Positions 25,251 to 34,113 of a DNA stretch of 64,000 nucleotides are shown here, piece by piece (position 1 is the stretch's first letter; every line of letters starts with the position of its first letter). Source of the DNA: JAWXBT01 sp964523015 (GTDB lineage: Bacteria; Bdellovibrionota_C; UBA2361; J135); assembly GCA_964523015.1 (NCBI GenBank), contig CAZFXN010000007.1:1-64000 (forward strand), in the 5' to 3' direction. Under the pieces are notes generated by a model. That model searched no databases. It was given only the letters and a program-made list of their open reading frames with translations, and was not told the DNA's origin. The translations under genes were made by a program, and so were the position numbers.

Positions 25251-25268
25251 AACTAAGTGTGAGAAAAA

Positions 25269-25688
25269 ATGACTGAGTTAGCAACACAAGTTTTCAACCA
25301 ACCATTTGCCTGCGTAGAACTATATAGACAAGCAGCATGCAGAGAGAGAACCAAGCCTGCAAATATAATTCCTACCCAAGAGGTATTAATGCTTGGTGGT
25401 ATTCTTATTCTTCTTCAAATTCTAGATGGAATGTTAACTGCAATCGGTGTCTCTTCTTTTGGAATTGCAGCCGAAGGAAATCCTTTTATACGACACCTGA
25501 TGGATCAGTTTGGGTATCTGCCAGCACTAATTTTTGTAAAAACTATTGCTGTCTTTATAATTGGATATCTCTGTCTATTAGCAAATCAAGTAGTATGGAT
25601 TCCAGGAGCGATGAAAGGACTTATCGGAATATACCTATCAGCAGCTATTATTCCTTGGTCAGCAATCTTATTTGTTCACTTAGCTTAG
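25269..25688 (+). CDS. DUF5658-like membrane protein
   Basis: A 139-residue inner-membrane protein with three or four hydrophobic helices after a polar N-terminus of about 40 residues. The pattern LQILDGMLTAIGVSSFGI followed by AEGNPFIRHLMDQFG matches the D-xxxT and EGNP signature of DUF5658 proteins, whose function is unknown. It converges with the kinase gene across 24 bp. Confidence 0.7.
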   Translation: MTELATQVFNQPFACVELYRQAACRERTKPANIIPTQEVLMLGGILILLQILDGMLTAIGVSSFGIAAEGNPFIRHLMDQFGYLPALIFVKTIAVFIIGYLCLLANQVVWIPGAMKGLIGIYLSAAIIPWSAILFVHLA

Positions 25689-25712
25689 TCATCCCTCTAA
25701 GCTTTAAGACAA

Positions 25713-27086
25713 CTATTTTTTGGCATAATGAAAGACGACGAGTCCTTTCTGCCCAGCAACCTCTAAATTTCCAATCAACATTCCATCCTGCGAGTCTGTA
25801 ATGTTAAGACGGTAGCTTTTATCTCCACATGCAACTGAACCTGAAATATTATTTACAAAACCACCAGAGCATCTTGGTTCATTTAATGCTAAGAAAAATC
25901 CATTTCCAGAAACCTTTGCAAAAACAGCTTTTTTACCCCCTACTGGGTTATTCCACTCACCTTCATAGTGTCCAAAAGAGATATTCATCGGAATTGCATT
26001 AGAAGTAAAAATATCTTTCAAGACAAAATATAAACCGGCTCCCATAACTAGAGATAATACTGGCAAAATAAAGGTATTCTTTATAGACCTTTGCTTGGAT
26101 CTAGCAGATCCATTTGCTGGACCAGCATAAATCCAAGGTCGATTTGTTGAGAGAGATTCTGCCTCAACACACTGACGGGCCATAAGCGGAGACCTTCGTA
26201 TATCTGTACTACTAGCATTACTGATTAGAATTTCACGTGTAAATGCTTCAGCCATTTCAGCTGCACTACTGAACCTTTTCTTCACTTTAGGATTAAGAGA
26301 TTTCTCAAGAATCGCTTCATATTTACTAGGAATCTGTCCCCTAGCTAAATTAGAAACCTTAGGTACCTTAAAGCCAGTATCTAGCAAATAATCAATTGCT
26401 TCAGCACCTGTTAGGGTTTGTAACCGTCTCTCGCCAGCGAGTAGTTCATACAGCATTAATCCTACTGCATAAATGTCAGATTCTATCACATACTCACCGT
26501 GCTTAATGTACTCAGGTGCTAAGTATTGGGCTGTTCCTAAAAGGATCCCTGTTTTGGTCATCTTGTTCTCTGTGTTTAGGCGCTTCATCAATCCTAAATC
26601 TACTAACTTAGCGACCCCATGTTTTGATATTAGGACATTTTCTAATTTTATGTCGCGATGCATTATGCCCTGACTATGTAACTCTCCAAGTGCAGAGAGA
26701 AGCTGAGTCATTACTCGATCGATCTCCTCATAGCTAAGAAGTCTTGTATCAATAAGAGAGGCTAAATCTTCTCCTTCTACGTACTCCATCGTATAGGCGA
26801 TAGAGTCATTCATCTTGATAAAGTCGTAAGCAGTGACGATATTTGGATGATCTACTGATTGTGCAAAATGAAGCTCATCTAAAAATCTTTGAAATGTATT
26901 TTCATCGAATGCTTCAGTATTAGTTAAAATTTTAAGAGCTACTAACTTCTCATCATTCTTTAAGTCTTTAACAAGAAACACCGCTCCCGCTGCTCCCTCA
27001 CCAAGTAGTTTTATGACCTCAAATCTTTCGGCCAAAACCGGTCTTTCCCGGATAATCTTTGCTGTATCTCGACGTTCTTCTCCCAC
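25713..27086 (-). CDS. Ser/Thr protein kinase, membrane-bound
   Basis: An apparently active eukaryote-like kinase. Residues about 22-290 hold GEGAAGAVFLVKD, VALKIL with the ATP-binding Lys, the catalytic loop MHRDIKLENVL, VDLGLM (DLG for DFG) and the TAQYLAPEY activation-segment end. One membrane helix (about 340-360) leads to a roughly 95-residue extracytoplasmic domain with two cysteines and no known fold. It lies 38 bp after the PDZ lipoprotein gene in the gmk cluster. In contrast to the kinase-like protein at 7037-8683, its active site is complete. Confidence 0.92.
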   Translation of the reverse strand: MGEERRDTAKIIRERPVLAERFEVIKLLGEGAAGAVFLVKDLKNDEKLVALKILTNTEAFDENTFQRFLDELHFAQSVDHPNIVTAYDFIKMNDSIAYTMEYVEGEDLASLIDTRLLSYEEIDRVMTQLLSALGELHSQGIMHRDIKLENVLISKHGVAKLVDLGLMKRLNTENKMTKTGILLGTAQYLAPEYIKHGEYVIESDIYAVGLMLYELLAGERRLQTLTGAEAIDYLLDTGFKVPKVSNLARGQIPSKYEAILEKSLNPKVKKRFSSAAEMAEAFTREILISNASSTDIRRSPLMARQCVEAESLSTNRPWIYAGPANGSARSKQRSIKNTFILPVLSLVMGAGLYFVLKDIFTSNAIPMNISFGHYEGEWNNPVGGKKAVFAKVSGNGFFLALNEPRCSGGFVNNISGSVACGDKSYRLNITDSQDGMLIGNLEVAGQKGLVVFHYAKK

Positions 27087-27124
27087 ATCCCGTTTATCGG
27101 CAGATGTAGAAATAATATTAAGAA

Positions 27125-27580
27125 CTAATCTATTGAATACATTAGTAAAAGCTCCTTATTATTCCGCAACAGATGAATCGAAGCTGTTTTTTCATTAGAT
27201 AAAAGTGTTATAAACTCCGGGAATAGTTCCCTATTATGAATTATGAAGTTATTAGCAGCTAAAATATAATCACCTGCTTCAAGTCCAAAGAGAGAATAAA
27301 CCCCCTTCTTATCAAAACCCATTATTCGGTAACGTGGAACCTCTGATGAAGTAATCAGCTCTACTAATCTAATCCTAGAAGTCGCATTGGGAATCGATAA
27401 TTGTTTATCAAGCTCTATTTTTTTAATAACTATTGATTTCTGAGGAAGAGAATCTAATGAATTAGAGTAATATTTTCGCTCCCCATACTTATTTATCTCT
27501 TTTGTAAGATCTTTGGGAGTTTTACTAGAGCATCCGACACTAATTGAGGCAATCAAAATAGCTAGTAGAATAATTTTCAT
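27125..27580 (-). CDS. PDZ-domain lipoprotein
   Basis: A lipoprotein signal ends with the lipobox SVGC (Cys17). The C-terminal 90 residues look like a PDZ domain: RYRIMGFDKKGVYSLFGLEA, GDYILAANNF and the closing SIHLLRNNKELLLMY. The protein (151 residues) starts inside the last codons of gmk (4-bp overlap) and precedes the Ser/Thr kinase gene. A PDZ module in the periplasm could bind exposed C-termini. It resembles the PDZ part of secretion protein GspC, but no GspC transmembrane region is present. Confidence 0.75.
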   Translation of the reverse strand: MKIILLAILIASISVGCSSKTPKDLTKEINKYGERKYYSNSLDSLPQKSIVIKKIELDKQLSIPNATSRIRLVELITSSEVPRYRIMGFDKKGVYSLFGLEAGDYILAANNFIIHNRELFPEFITLLSNEKTASIHLLRNNKELLLMYSID

Positions 27581-28218
27581 ATCTCTTTGTATATCTGCTT
27601 AACATCTTCCGCACTAAATCTTAGCAACCTATTACGTTCAGATTGCAAAATCTTAGATAGCACAGTTAAAGTTTCTCCAATTTCATCATTAACAACAAAG
27701 TAATCTACTTTATTATCAGCACAAAGAGTAGTTACAGTTTGAAACTCAGTTTTTGCAGTTCCAAGCCTCTTTGCTAAATCTGCTTCGGTAATCTTACCTC
27801 GACCAAGAAGTCGCTCTTTTAGAATTCGGATTGAAGGAGGAGTGACAAATACAACCACGGTGTTATTGGGAAGATTCTGCTTAAAGTTCAGCGCTCCCTT
27901 AATATCAATATCAAGAAGTAGATCTATCCCAGATCCTAACGAGTCGTGTACAGTTTTTTTAAGGGTACCGTAAAAATTACCATGAACAACTTCATGCTCA
28001 AAAAAGGCCCCTTCTTTAACTTTACTTTTAAAATCAACCGGGGTTACAAAATGATAACTTTTCCCCTCAACCTCTCCTGGTCTTGGATCTCGACTTGTTA
28101 CAGAGACAGAAAACTCACAAGGAGGAAAGTTTTCGATTAAGTAATTTGCTATAGTAGTTTTGCCGGCCCCGGTTGGGCCACAAAGACAAAATAAAATTCC
28201 TTCTCTAGTAATTTTCAT
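27577..28218 (-). CDS. gmk: Guanylate kinase
   Basis: Gmk converts GMP to GDP. The 213 residues contain the P-loop GPTGAGKTTIA, the GMP-binding SVTSRDPRPGEVEGKSYHFV and the YGTLKKTV segment, with the LLDIDIKGAL strand. It follows yicC by 23 bp, as in many genomes, while rpoZ, its common downstream neighbour, lies elsewhere in the window. Confidence 0.96.
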   Translation of the reverse strand: MKITREGILFCLCGPTGAGKTTIANYLIENFPPCEFSVSVTSRDPRPGEVEGKSYHFVTPVDFKSKVKEGAFFEHEVVHGNFYGTLKKTVHDSLGSGIDLLLDIDIKGALNFKQNLPNNTVVVFVTPPSIRILKERLLGRGKITEADLAKRLGTAKTEFQTVTTLCADNKVDYFVVNDEIGETLTVLSKILQSERNRLLRFSAEDVKQIYKEI

Positions 28219-28241
28219 ACACTGTAGTTTTTAAGTTTGAA

Positions 28242-29213
28242 CTATTCTATATTTTGAATCTGTTCTCTTAACCTTTCTAGCTCAACCTTAGCCTCTACTA
28301 CTGAGGTCTGAATCTTAGAATCCTGTGTCTTCGATCCGATAGTATTCCACTCTCGAAATAATTCCTGAATTAGAAAATCTAATTTACGACCTTGAGGATA
28401 CTGTTTGAGGGATACCTCTATCTGATCTAAGTGACTATCAACTCTAACAAGCTCCTCTGCTACATCGATTTTATCTGCTATAATTGCTGCCTCTTGGGTT
28501 AGTCTTATCTGATCTTTTAGAATATCAGGGGTTAAAAGTTTCAACCGATCACGGAGTTTTTGGGCCTTTTTAGCTGGGGATGTTTTGGCTAAACCCTCGA
28601 CCTGCTTCTTGCAAAGTCGCAACATTTTGACCCTACCATTTATATCTTTTCTTAATCTGATGCCTTCAGCAACTCTCATTGTCATAAGTTTTGAAAGTGC
28701 CTCATTTAGAACTGAAAATAAAAGTTTTTTCTCTAAAGCTACGTTGGCTACAGCTTCATCGGCATTTAAAAATTCTCGGTTAGTTGCCAATTCAAAAATA
28801 AGCGCAGTACGCACCTCTTCGGTAAAAGCCTCATAATGCTCAAGGACATTGGAGCAAGCTGCATAATAAGTCTCAAAAAGTGGCTGATTGAAGTTAACTT
28901 CTACAGCATCATCAGTCAGTACTTTTCTTGTGACAAAAACCTCAACTCTACCACGTTGAATTTTTTTCCCGATTTCACTGCGGATATCAATCTCTAATTC
29001 ATTATAGGATCTAGGCAATTTTAGTGAAGTATCAAGATACTTATGATTTACAGATTTAGCTTCAATAGTGATCTCAATTGTTGAATTTGCCTTAGAAGAT
29101 TTACCAAAACCGGTCATGCTCACAGTGCTTAGAGTGCTTTTATTAATGATCTTTCCTTTTTTATCAGTCGACATACTTATCCTTTGCACATAAGGGGTAA
29201 AGATTGATTTCAA
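28242..29213 (-). CDS. yicC: YicC family protein (endoribonuclease-like)
   Basis: The 323 residues match the YicC family: the N-terminal SMTGFGKSS, IEAKSVNHKYLDTSLKLPR, and the C-terminal DUF1732 part with KLDFLIQELFREWNTIGSK. E. coli YicC has been reported to act in RNA decay as an endoribonuclease. The conserved start may be the internal TMTGFG-like segment; an N-terminal extension of about 30 residues precedes it, so the true start may be the internal ATG near 29172. It overlaps hldE-type kinase by 4 bp and precedes gmk. Confidence 0.9.
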   Translation of the reverse strand: MKSIFTPYVQRISMSTDKKGKIINKSTLSTVSMTGFGKSSKANSTIEITIEAKSVNHKYLDTSLKLPRSYNELEIDIRSEIGKKIQRGRVEVFVTRKVLTDDAVEVNFNQPLFETYYAACSNVLEHYEAFTEEVRTALIFELATNREFLNADEAVANVALEKKLLFSVLNEALSKLMTMRVAEGIRLRKDINGRVKMLRLCKKQVEGLAKTSPAKKAQKLRDRLKLLTPDILKDQIRLTQEAAIIADKIDVAEELVRVDSHLDQIEVSLKQYPQGRKLDFLIQELFREWNTIGSKTQDSKIQTSVVEAKVELERLREQIQNIE

Positions 29214-30226
29214 TTCCCAAGTTTGTGCATCTTTAAAATGTAATCTTTTAGAGCTTTAACTGTGATTGGAACTGTACCAACTTCACCAACAACAACACCG
29301 GCAGCTAAGTTAGCAAGATGTCCGGCGATAACATGAGAAGATCCGGTAGCCATTGCCGCAGTAAAAACAGCCGTAACAGTATCTCCTGCACCACTGACAT
29401 CAAAAACTTCTAGTGCTTGAGTTCCTAGAACTACAGGATCTCCATCTGATGGCGACAATAAGATACCATCCTCTCCTAACGTAATAATAACTAATTCCGC
29501 ATTCCATCTCTGCCTGATTGTTTCGGCAGCCTTAATAGCAGAATCTTTATCTTTAATAGTAACTCCAGAAGCTACCTCGGCCTCTTTTCTATTTGGTTTA
29601 ACAACATCAAAACCTCTATAAAGATCGTAGTTTTCAGGGTGAGGATCTAACACAAGTGGTCTCTTTTTCATTGACAGCTTACCAGCAGCTCGAGCAGTCT
29701 GAATTCTTTTTAAGACGGACTCAGCAATACTTCCCTTGCCGTAGTCAGAAACGATAACAGCATCAACACTCTCTAGCTGCTCTTCTATTACCGCACCTAA
29801 TCCCTCACATAGCGCTTTTCCAGGGGGCTTGGGATCTTCTCTATCGATTCTCACTATCTGCTGCCGCTGTGCTATAACCCTAGTTTTTAAACAGGTTGGC
29901 TTATTTTCTAATTTAATAATCCCTTCCCTATTCACCTTTTGAGAATCAAAAATACCAGATAATACTTTCCCTTCTGTATCATCTCCAACAAATCCAGAAA
30001 CCCGAACATTCACACCAAGGTTAATAAGATTACTAACTACGTTACCTGCACCGCCAGAACGATCTTCAATTTTTCTTACTTTTACTACTGGTACTGGAGC
30101 TTCAGGAGAGATCCTTTCAACATCTCCCCAGATATATCGATCCAAGATCAGATCTCCAACCACTAAGATGGAACTATTATTGATCCGCTCAAGAGCATTT
30201 ATCAATTCTTCTTTAGGTATCTTCAT
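29210..30226 (-). CDS. D-glycero-beta-D-manno-heptose-7-phosphate kinase (HldE N-domain type)
   Basis: A PfkB-family kinase that phosphorylates heptose-7-phosphate at C1 on the way to ADP-heptose for LPS core. The start region VVGDLILDRYIWGDVERISPEAP, RSGGAGNVVSNL and the catalytic SGAGDTVTAVF are typical of RfaE/HldE domain I. At 338 residues it lacks the nucleotidyltransferase domain of bifunctional HldE, so the adenylyl transfer (HldC) must be encoded elsewhere. It follows two heptosyltransferase genes, which supports the pathway. Confidence 0.93.
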   Translation of the reverse strand: MKIPKEELINALERINNSSILVVGDLILDRYIWGDVERISPEAPVPVVKVRKIEDRSGGAGNVVSNLINLGVNVRVSGFVGDDTEGKVLSGIFDSQKVNREGIIKLENKPTCLKTRVIAQRQQIVRIDREDPKPPGKALCEGLGAVIEEQLESVDAVIVSDYGKGSIAESVLKRIQTARAAGKLSMKKRPLVLDPHPENYDLYRGFDVVKPNRKEAEVASGVTIKDKDSAIKAAETIRQRWNAELVIITLGEDGILLSPSDGDPVVLGTQALEVFDVSGAGDTVTAVFTAAMATGSSHVIAGHLANLAAGVVVGEVGTVPITVKALKDYILKMHKLGN

Positions 30227-30305
30227 TTAACAAAAACTCTGCATAATATTCATATCAAGAGATCATATCATCAAAATTGTATTGGTAAAATATGAGGAAT
30301 ACCAT

Positions 30306-31331
30306 CTATGAAATAGTCGAAAACACCCTTTCGGCCACCGTTTCAGGAGATATTAATCGCATACATACCGTATTTAGACCTGGGCAGATCCGTCTACTGC
30401 ATGGACTACATCCAACAACTGATTTAAGAACTAGACTTTCCATTTTGTAAGGAACCACACGTTCCGGTGCAGTTGGTCCAAATAGAGTTATGTAAGGGAT
30501 CTTTAAAGCTGCCGAGATATGCCCAGGCCCTGAATCCGGTCCTACACAAACAGTAAGTCGAGACAGCAGGTAAATTAACTCTTTAAGTGTCGTAACCCCG
30601 GTGAAATTTAGAATTCGGTCTGGTGGTAATTGCTCCTCAATTTTTTTGCCAATCTCCATCTTTGATTTATCACCTATTAAAACAACTGTTCCTTTACTCT
30701 TTGAAACAATTATCCTAGCCAGATTTAAATACCCAAGTGGAAACCAATCTTTACTTTTCCAGGTAGAGCCCAGAACTAAGCCGACTAATGGAGAGCTCAC
30801 TTCACTAACTCGAGATTTTATCTCTAAGTTTTCCTCAGGGTCTGGCACTAAAGAGAAATTAAATTCATTTGGAACTTCAATTTCTAAATGGCTTAAAAAT
30901 TCAAGATAGTGATTTAGCTTTGAGACAGTGTCTGGAATGAACTTTATGTGGTCCGTGTTGAAAATAAAGTTAAGTTCTTTAGAATTTTTTCTGTGAAACC
31001 CCAACCGTTTATTAGAACCTGAGAAAAAAGAAGCCAGACCACTTTTAAGGTGTCTTTGAAGATCTAAAGTTAAATCAAATTTCTCATCCCGTGTTTCTTT
31101 TATAACTTTTAAAAAAGCGGTCATTCCATTAGATCTTTTAAAAAGAAATATCTTATCAATGAATTTATTTGAGCTGATAAGATCAAAGCATTTTGGCTCA
31201 ATCATCCAGGCTAAAAAACATTTGGGATAGGCTGCCTTTATTGCGTGAGCAATAGGAAGTGCTCTAACTACATCCCCAATTGATCCCATTAACACGATCA
31301 ATATGCGAGGATTATCCTGAGTAAGCTTCAC
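30306..31331 (-). CDS. Glycosyltransferase family 9, heptosyltransferase-like
   Basis: A GT-B enzyme of the ADP-heptose:LPS heptosyltransferase family. The N-terminus ILIVLMGSIGDVVRALPI and the C-terminal CVGPDSGPGHISAALKIP with TLFGPTAPERVVPY are characteristic of WaaC/WaaF/WaaQ proteins. A cysteine cluster near the end (GCSPCSRRICPGLNTVCM) resembles that of the gene at 32086. It abuts the LPS kinase gene (0-bp gap) and is followed by the heptose kinase gene. Whether it is heptosyltransferase I or another GT9 enzyme is not clear. Confidence 0.88.
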   Translation of the reverse strand: MKLTQDNPRILIVLMGSIGDVVRALPIAHAIKAAYPKCFLAWMIEPKCFDLISSNKFIDKIFLFKRSNGMTAFLKVIKETRDEKFDLTLDLQRHLKSGLASFFSGSNKRLGFHRKNSKELNFIFNTDHIKFIPDTVSKLNHYLEFLSHLEIEVPNEFNFSLVPDPEENLEIKSRVSEVSSPLVGLVLGSTWKSKDWFPLGYLNLARIIVSKSKGTVVLIGDKSKMEIGKKIEEQLPPDRILNFTGVTTLKELIYLLSRLTVCVGPDSGPGHISAALKIPYITLFGPTAPERVVPYKMESLVLKSVVGCSPCSRRICPGLNTVCMRLISPETVAERVFSTIS

Positions 31332-32075
31332 TTATTGACCTCCGCAACCTTCTCTGCCACCCTGCGGATTATCTTTCCAAGCCAAATGTTGGCGTAATTC
31401 TAGGCTCATAATCTGATGAACATATTCTGGCAACCCGTGCTTTAAACATGCCCGTCTCCAACGGCATAGAAAGAAATCGCGAAGAGATCGAATAGAACCA
31501 CTAAATTTTGATGCTTTATCAAAATCAATTAGATAAACCTTTCCATTTGATCCAACTAGGACATTACCAGGATGTAAATCAACATGAATTATTCTAGCTT
31601 TTATAAGCTTTATTACACATAAGGAAACTTGTGCTGTGATGCTACGAGCAAGTTGTTCGTCTCTAGTAGCTAATTCGGCCAGACTAACACTGTCCTGAAT
31701 CTCTTCCGTAACAAGCCAAGCTGAGTAGATAAACCCTGACGTATGTACAAAACAGATCGGCTTTGGAATATTTATCCCTAAAGATGCAGCTTCGTGCAAA
31801 GCCCTAAATTCGATTTCAGATCGAGTAGTTCTAAAACTAAAATGGGAAAGAGCTATAATCCTGCCTAGCAATCCACCTCGCCGATACTCTTTTATTACTA
31901 CTTGGCCAAAACTTGGTAGAAAAACTCTTCTAGCTAAGACTCGTCCCTCTAAACCCTTAGACCCCTTGGCTACTGGCTTATTAATGGCTTCAAGGATCAA
32001 TGCTGCATCCTGAGCGGGAACCTCTGTAGTAGCACCGAATGTATAAATTCCATTTTTTGTTTTCTGTATGTTCAT
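31332..32075 (-). CDS. LPS core / Kdo kinase-like protein (WaaP/KdkA family)
   Basis: A 247-residue protein kinase-like enzyme that probably phosphorylates a sugar of the LPS inner core. It has VVIKEYRRGGLLGRI with the nucleotide-binding Lys, the catalytic loop HVDLHPGNVLV and YLIDFDKAS in place of DFG, as in WaaP, KdkA and 3-deoxy-D-manno-octulosonate kinases. It is placed between two heptosyltransferase genes, which favours the LPS role over a protein target. Confidence 0.85.
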   Translation of the reverse strand: MNIQKTKNGIYTFGATTEVPAQDAALILEAINKPVAKGSKGLEGRVLARRVFLPSFGQVVIKEYRRGGLLGRIIALSHFSFRTTRSEIEFRALHEAASLGINIPKPICFVHTSGFIYSAWLVTEEIQDSVSLAELATRDEQLARSITAQVSLCVIKLIKARIIHVDLHPGNVLVGSNGKVYLIDFDKASKFSGSIRSLRDFFLCRWRRACLKHGLPEYVHQIMSLELRQHLAWKDNPQGGREGCGGQ

Positions 32076-32085
32076 AACTACATCA

Positions 32086-33093
32086 TCATCTAGAGATCAT
32101 CTGATTAATGGCATCAGTAACCCGATCAGTAGGGATTCCGTTCATGCATAGTTCAGTACCAGTAGGACAGCTGTTACCACCATGTCTACTACAAGGTTTG
32201 CAAGGTAAATTTTCCTTCTCTATTACCTGTGCTTTATTCTGCCACGGTCCGAAACCAAAATCTGGTGAAGTTGCACAGAAAATTGTGACTGTCGGGATCT
32301 TAAAGGCAGAGGCGAGATGAAGATTCATACTGTCATTACATACCATTAGAGATGCGTTGGACACTATCCCCATAAGCTGAAATAGATCTGTTTTCCCACA
32401 GAGATTGTGTGCTTTTGTGCCAAATGCAACCTGATCAGCAATCTCTTTCTCACTACCAACCCCAACAACCACAACATCATGTTTAAAATCAGTCAGTAAT
32501 TTCTGTACAATCTCTCTATATCCACTCGCATTCCATCTTTTTGTTGCCCAGGCACTACCAGGAGCAATTACAGCATATGGTGACTTAATCGAGAAAAGAT
32601 CGAGAATTTCTTTAGATTCAGTCCCAGAAGGTCCGTATAATTTCAACTCCATTTCAGCAGTTGTAAATTCCTGAATATGTCCTATTAAGGAGAGGTTTCT
32701 TAATACATCATGCTCTTTAGGTGGTCGTTGAACACGATCAGTATAGAGAAAACTTAAATGAGCCTTACTAAAACCAACCCTTTTCGGAATCTGCGCTAAA
32801 AAAAGTAGTATTGAAGTGCGGTATGACTTATGAAGAGAGTAAACAATGTCGAATTTATGATCTTTAACCTCTTTTAATTTAGAAAAGAAACCTCTTAGAC
32901 CTTTCTCACTTTTTTTCTTATCAAAAGTAATTACTCCTTTAATTCTACGATCTTTTCGAACGAGAGCCTGACCTAAAAGAGTTGTCATTAAGTAAATTTC
33001 TGCACCAGGATGTTTACTAAGTAAACCTCCTATCACCGGGGTTGAGAGGATTAAATCCCCTAAAAAACTAGTTTGAACTAACAAAATCTTCAC
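32086..33093 (-). CDS. waaF: ADP-heptose:LPS heptosyltransferase II-like
   Basis: A GT9 enzyme adding heptose to the LPS inner core on the cytoplasmic face. Seen are ILLVQTSFLGDLILSTPVI, the APGSAWATKRWNASGYREI block, VCNDSMNLHLASAFKIPT and the WaaF-type cysteine motif with LPCKPCSRHGGNSCP and ELCM. The 335 residues fit. The gene begins the heptosyltransferase-kinase-heptosyltransferase-HldE set, all on the minus strand. Confidence 0.9.
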   Translation of the reverse strand: MKILLVQTSFLGDLILSTPVIGGLLSKHPGAEIYLMTTLLGQALVRKDRRIKGVITFDKKKSEKGLRGFFSKLKEVKDHKFDIVYSLHKSYRTSILLFLAQIPKRVGFSKAHLSFLYTDRVQRPPKEHDVLRNLSLIGHIQEFTTAEMELKLYGPSGTESKEILDLFSIKSPYAVIAPGSAWATKRWNASGYREIVQKLLTDFKHDVVVVGVGSEKEIADQVAFGTKAHNLCGKTDLFQLMGIVSNASLMVCNDSMNLHLASAFKIPTVTIFCATSPDFGFGPWQNKAQVIEKENLPCKPCSRHGGNSCPTGTELCMNGIPTDRVTDAINQMISR

Positions 33094-33142
33094 AGTGGTA
33101 TCTTCTCAATGCTTTTTTTACAATGTTTTTGAATTCCCAAGT

Positions 33143-34105
33143 TTATAGAGGAAATGATCTTCCTGATTTTAATAGATCTCTCATCCATTCGACCTGAGCT
33201 TTAATTCCCTCTTTGAGATCTATAGTTGGCCTAAAAGAGAGATCCTGTTTTGCCTTGGTAGTATCAGCACTTGTAATCTTAGCCTCACCAACTAATTTTT
33301 CAGAATAATTTAACTTTAGTTTCCCAACAAAGCTTTCAATTATTGATAGGACATCATTCACAGAAGCATTAGTACCTCCACCGATATTGTAACAATCCCC
33401 ATTGTCTCCATGCTGGCTGGCTAGAATATTGGCTCTCACGATATCTTTAACGAAGGTAAAATCCCGCGACTGAGTGCCATCACCAAAAATGGGGATCTCC
33501 TCTCCAAGTAGAGCCATTTTACAAAATCTTGAGAAGGCCATGTCCGGCCGCTGCCTTGGTCCATAAACAGTAAAGTACCTTAGCGAAACAGTCGGCAACT
33601 TAAACTGTGTAGCGTATAGCGTCACCAAATGTTCGGCAGCTAATTTAGTAACTCCATATGGGCTAACTGGTTTTGGTAAAGCCAGCTCGGAAGTGGGAAA
33701 AGCTTCAGCATCCCCGTAAACTGAGGAGCTCGAGGCAAAGACCATTTTCTTAACTGTGCCAACTAACTTCATCCCTTCAAGGATCCGTTGTGTCACCAGA
33801 ATATTATGATCGATATATGTTTTAAAATAATCACCCCAACTAGACCTTACTCCGGCTTGTCCAGCTTGATGAAAGATAACATCGATTCCTGATAGGAGTT
33901 TAGAAATATCAGTGGTAATTAAGTTGGCTTCAATGAATTCAAAGTTACTATTCTTTTTTGCTAAGATTAAGTTAGATTCCTTAATCTCTCTTGAATAGTA
34001 ATCAAGGAAGCAATCCACCCCTCTAACGGCATGACCATCCTGAAGTAATTGATCGCATAAACTGGAGCCAATAAAACCTGCAGCTCCGGTAACTAAACAA
34101 TTCAT
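33143..34105 (-). CDS. NAD-dependent nucleotide-sugar epimerase
   Basis: A short-chain dehydrogenase-type sugar epimerase of 320 residues. The Rossmann glycine motif LVTGAAGFIGSSL, the catalytic SSSSVYGDAEAFP and YGVTK (YxxxK) and the RYFTVYGPRQRPDMAFSRF block are visible. The latter two resemble UDP-glucuronate 4-epimerase and related GalE homologues. It probably supplies a sugar for surface polysaccharide or LPS, consistent with the adjacent heptosyltransferases. The FHA gene lies 8 bp upstream on the same strand. Confidence 0.9.
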   Translation of the reverse strand: MNCLVTGAAGFIGSSLCDQLLQDGHAVRGVDCFLDYYSREIKESNLILAKKNSNFEFIEANLITTDISKLLSGIDVIFHQAGQAGVRSSWGDYFKTYIDHNILVTQRILEGMKLVGTVKKMVFASSSSVYGDAEAFPTSELALPKPVSPYGVTKLAAEHLVTLYATQFKLPTVSLRYFTVYGPRQRPDMAFSRFCKMALLGEEIPIFGDGTQSRDFTFVKDIVRANILASQHGDNGDCYNIGGGTNASVNDVLSIIESFVGKLKLNYSEKLVGEAKITSADTTKAKQDLSFRPTIDLKEGIKAQVEWMRDLLKSGRSFPL

Positions 34106-34113
34106 AAACTCCT

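Noticed and set aside
25337..25801. Long plus-strand frame overlapping the DUF5658-like gene
   Set aside because: Odd composition (Ser, Asn, Cys and Trp-rich) and frame-shifted against a gene with clear membrane helices and motif.
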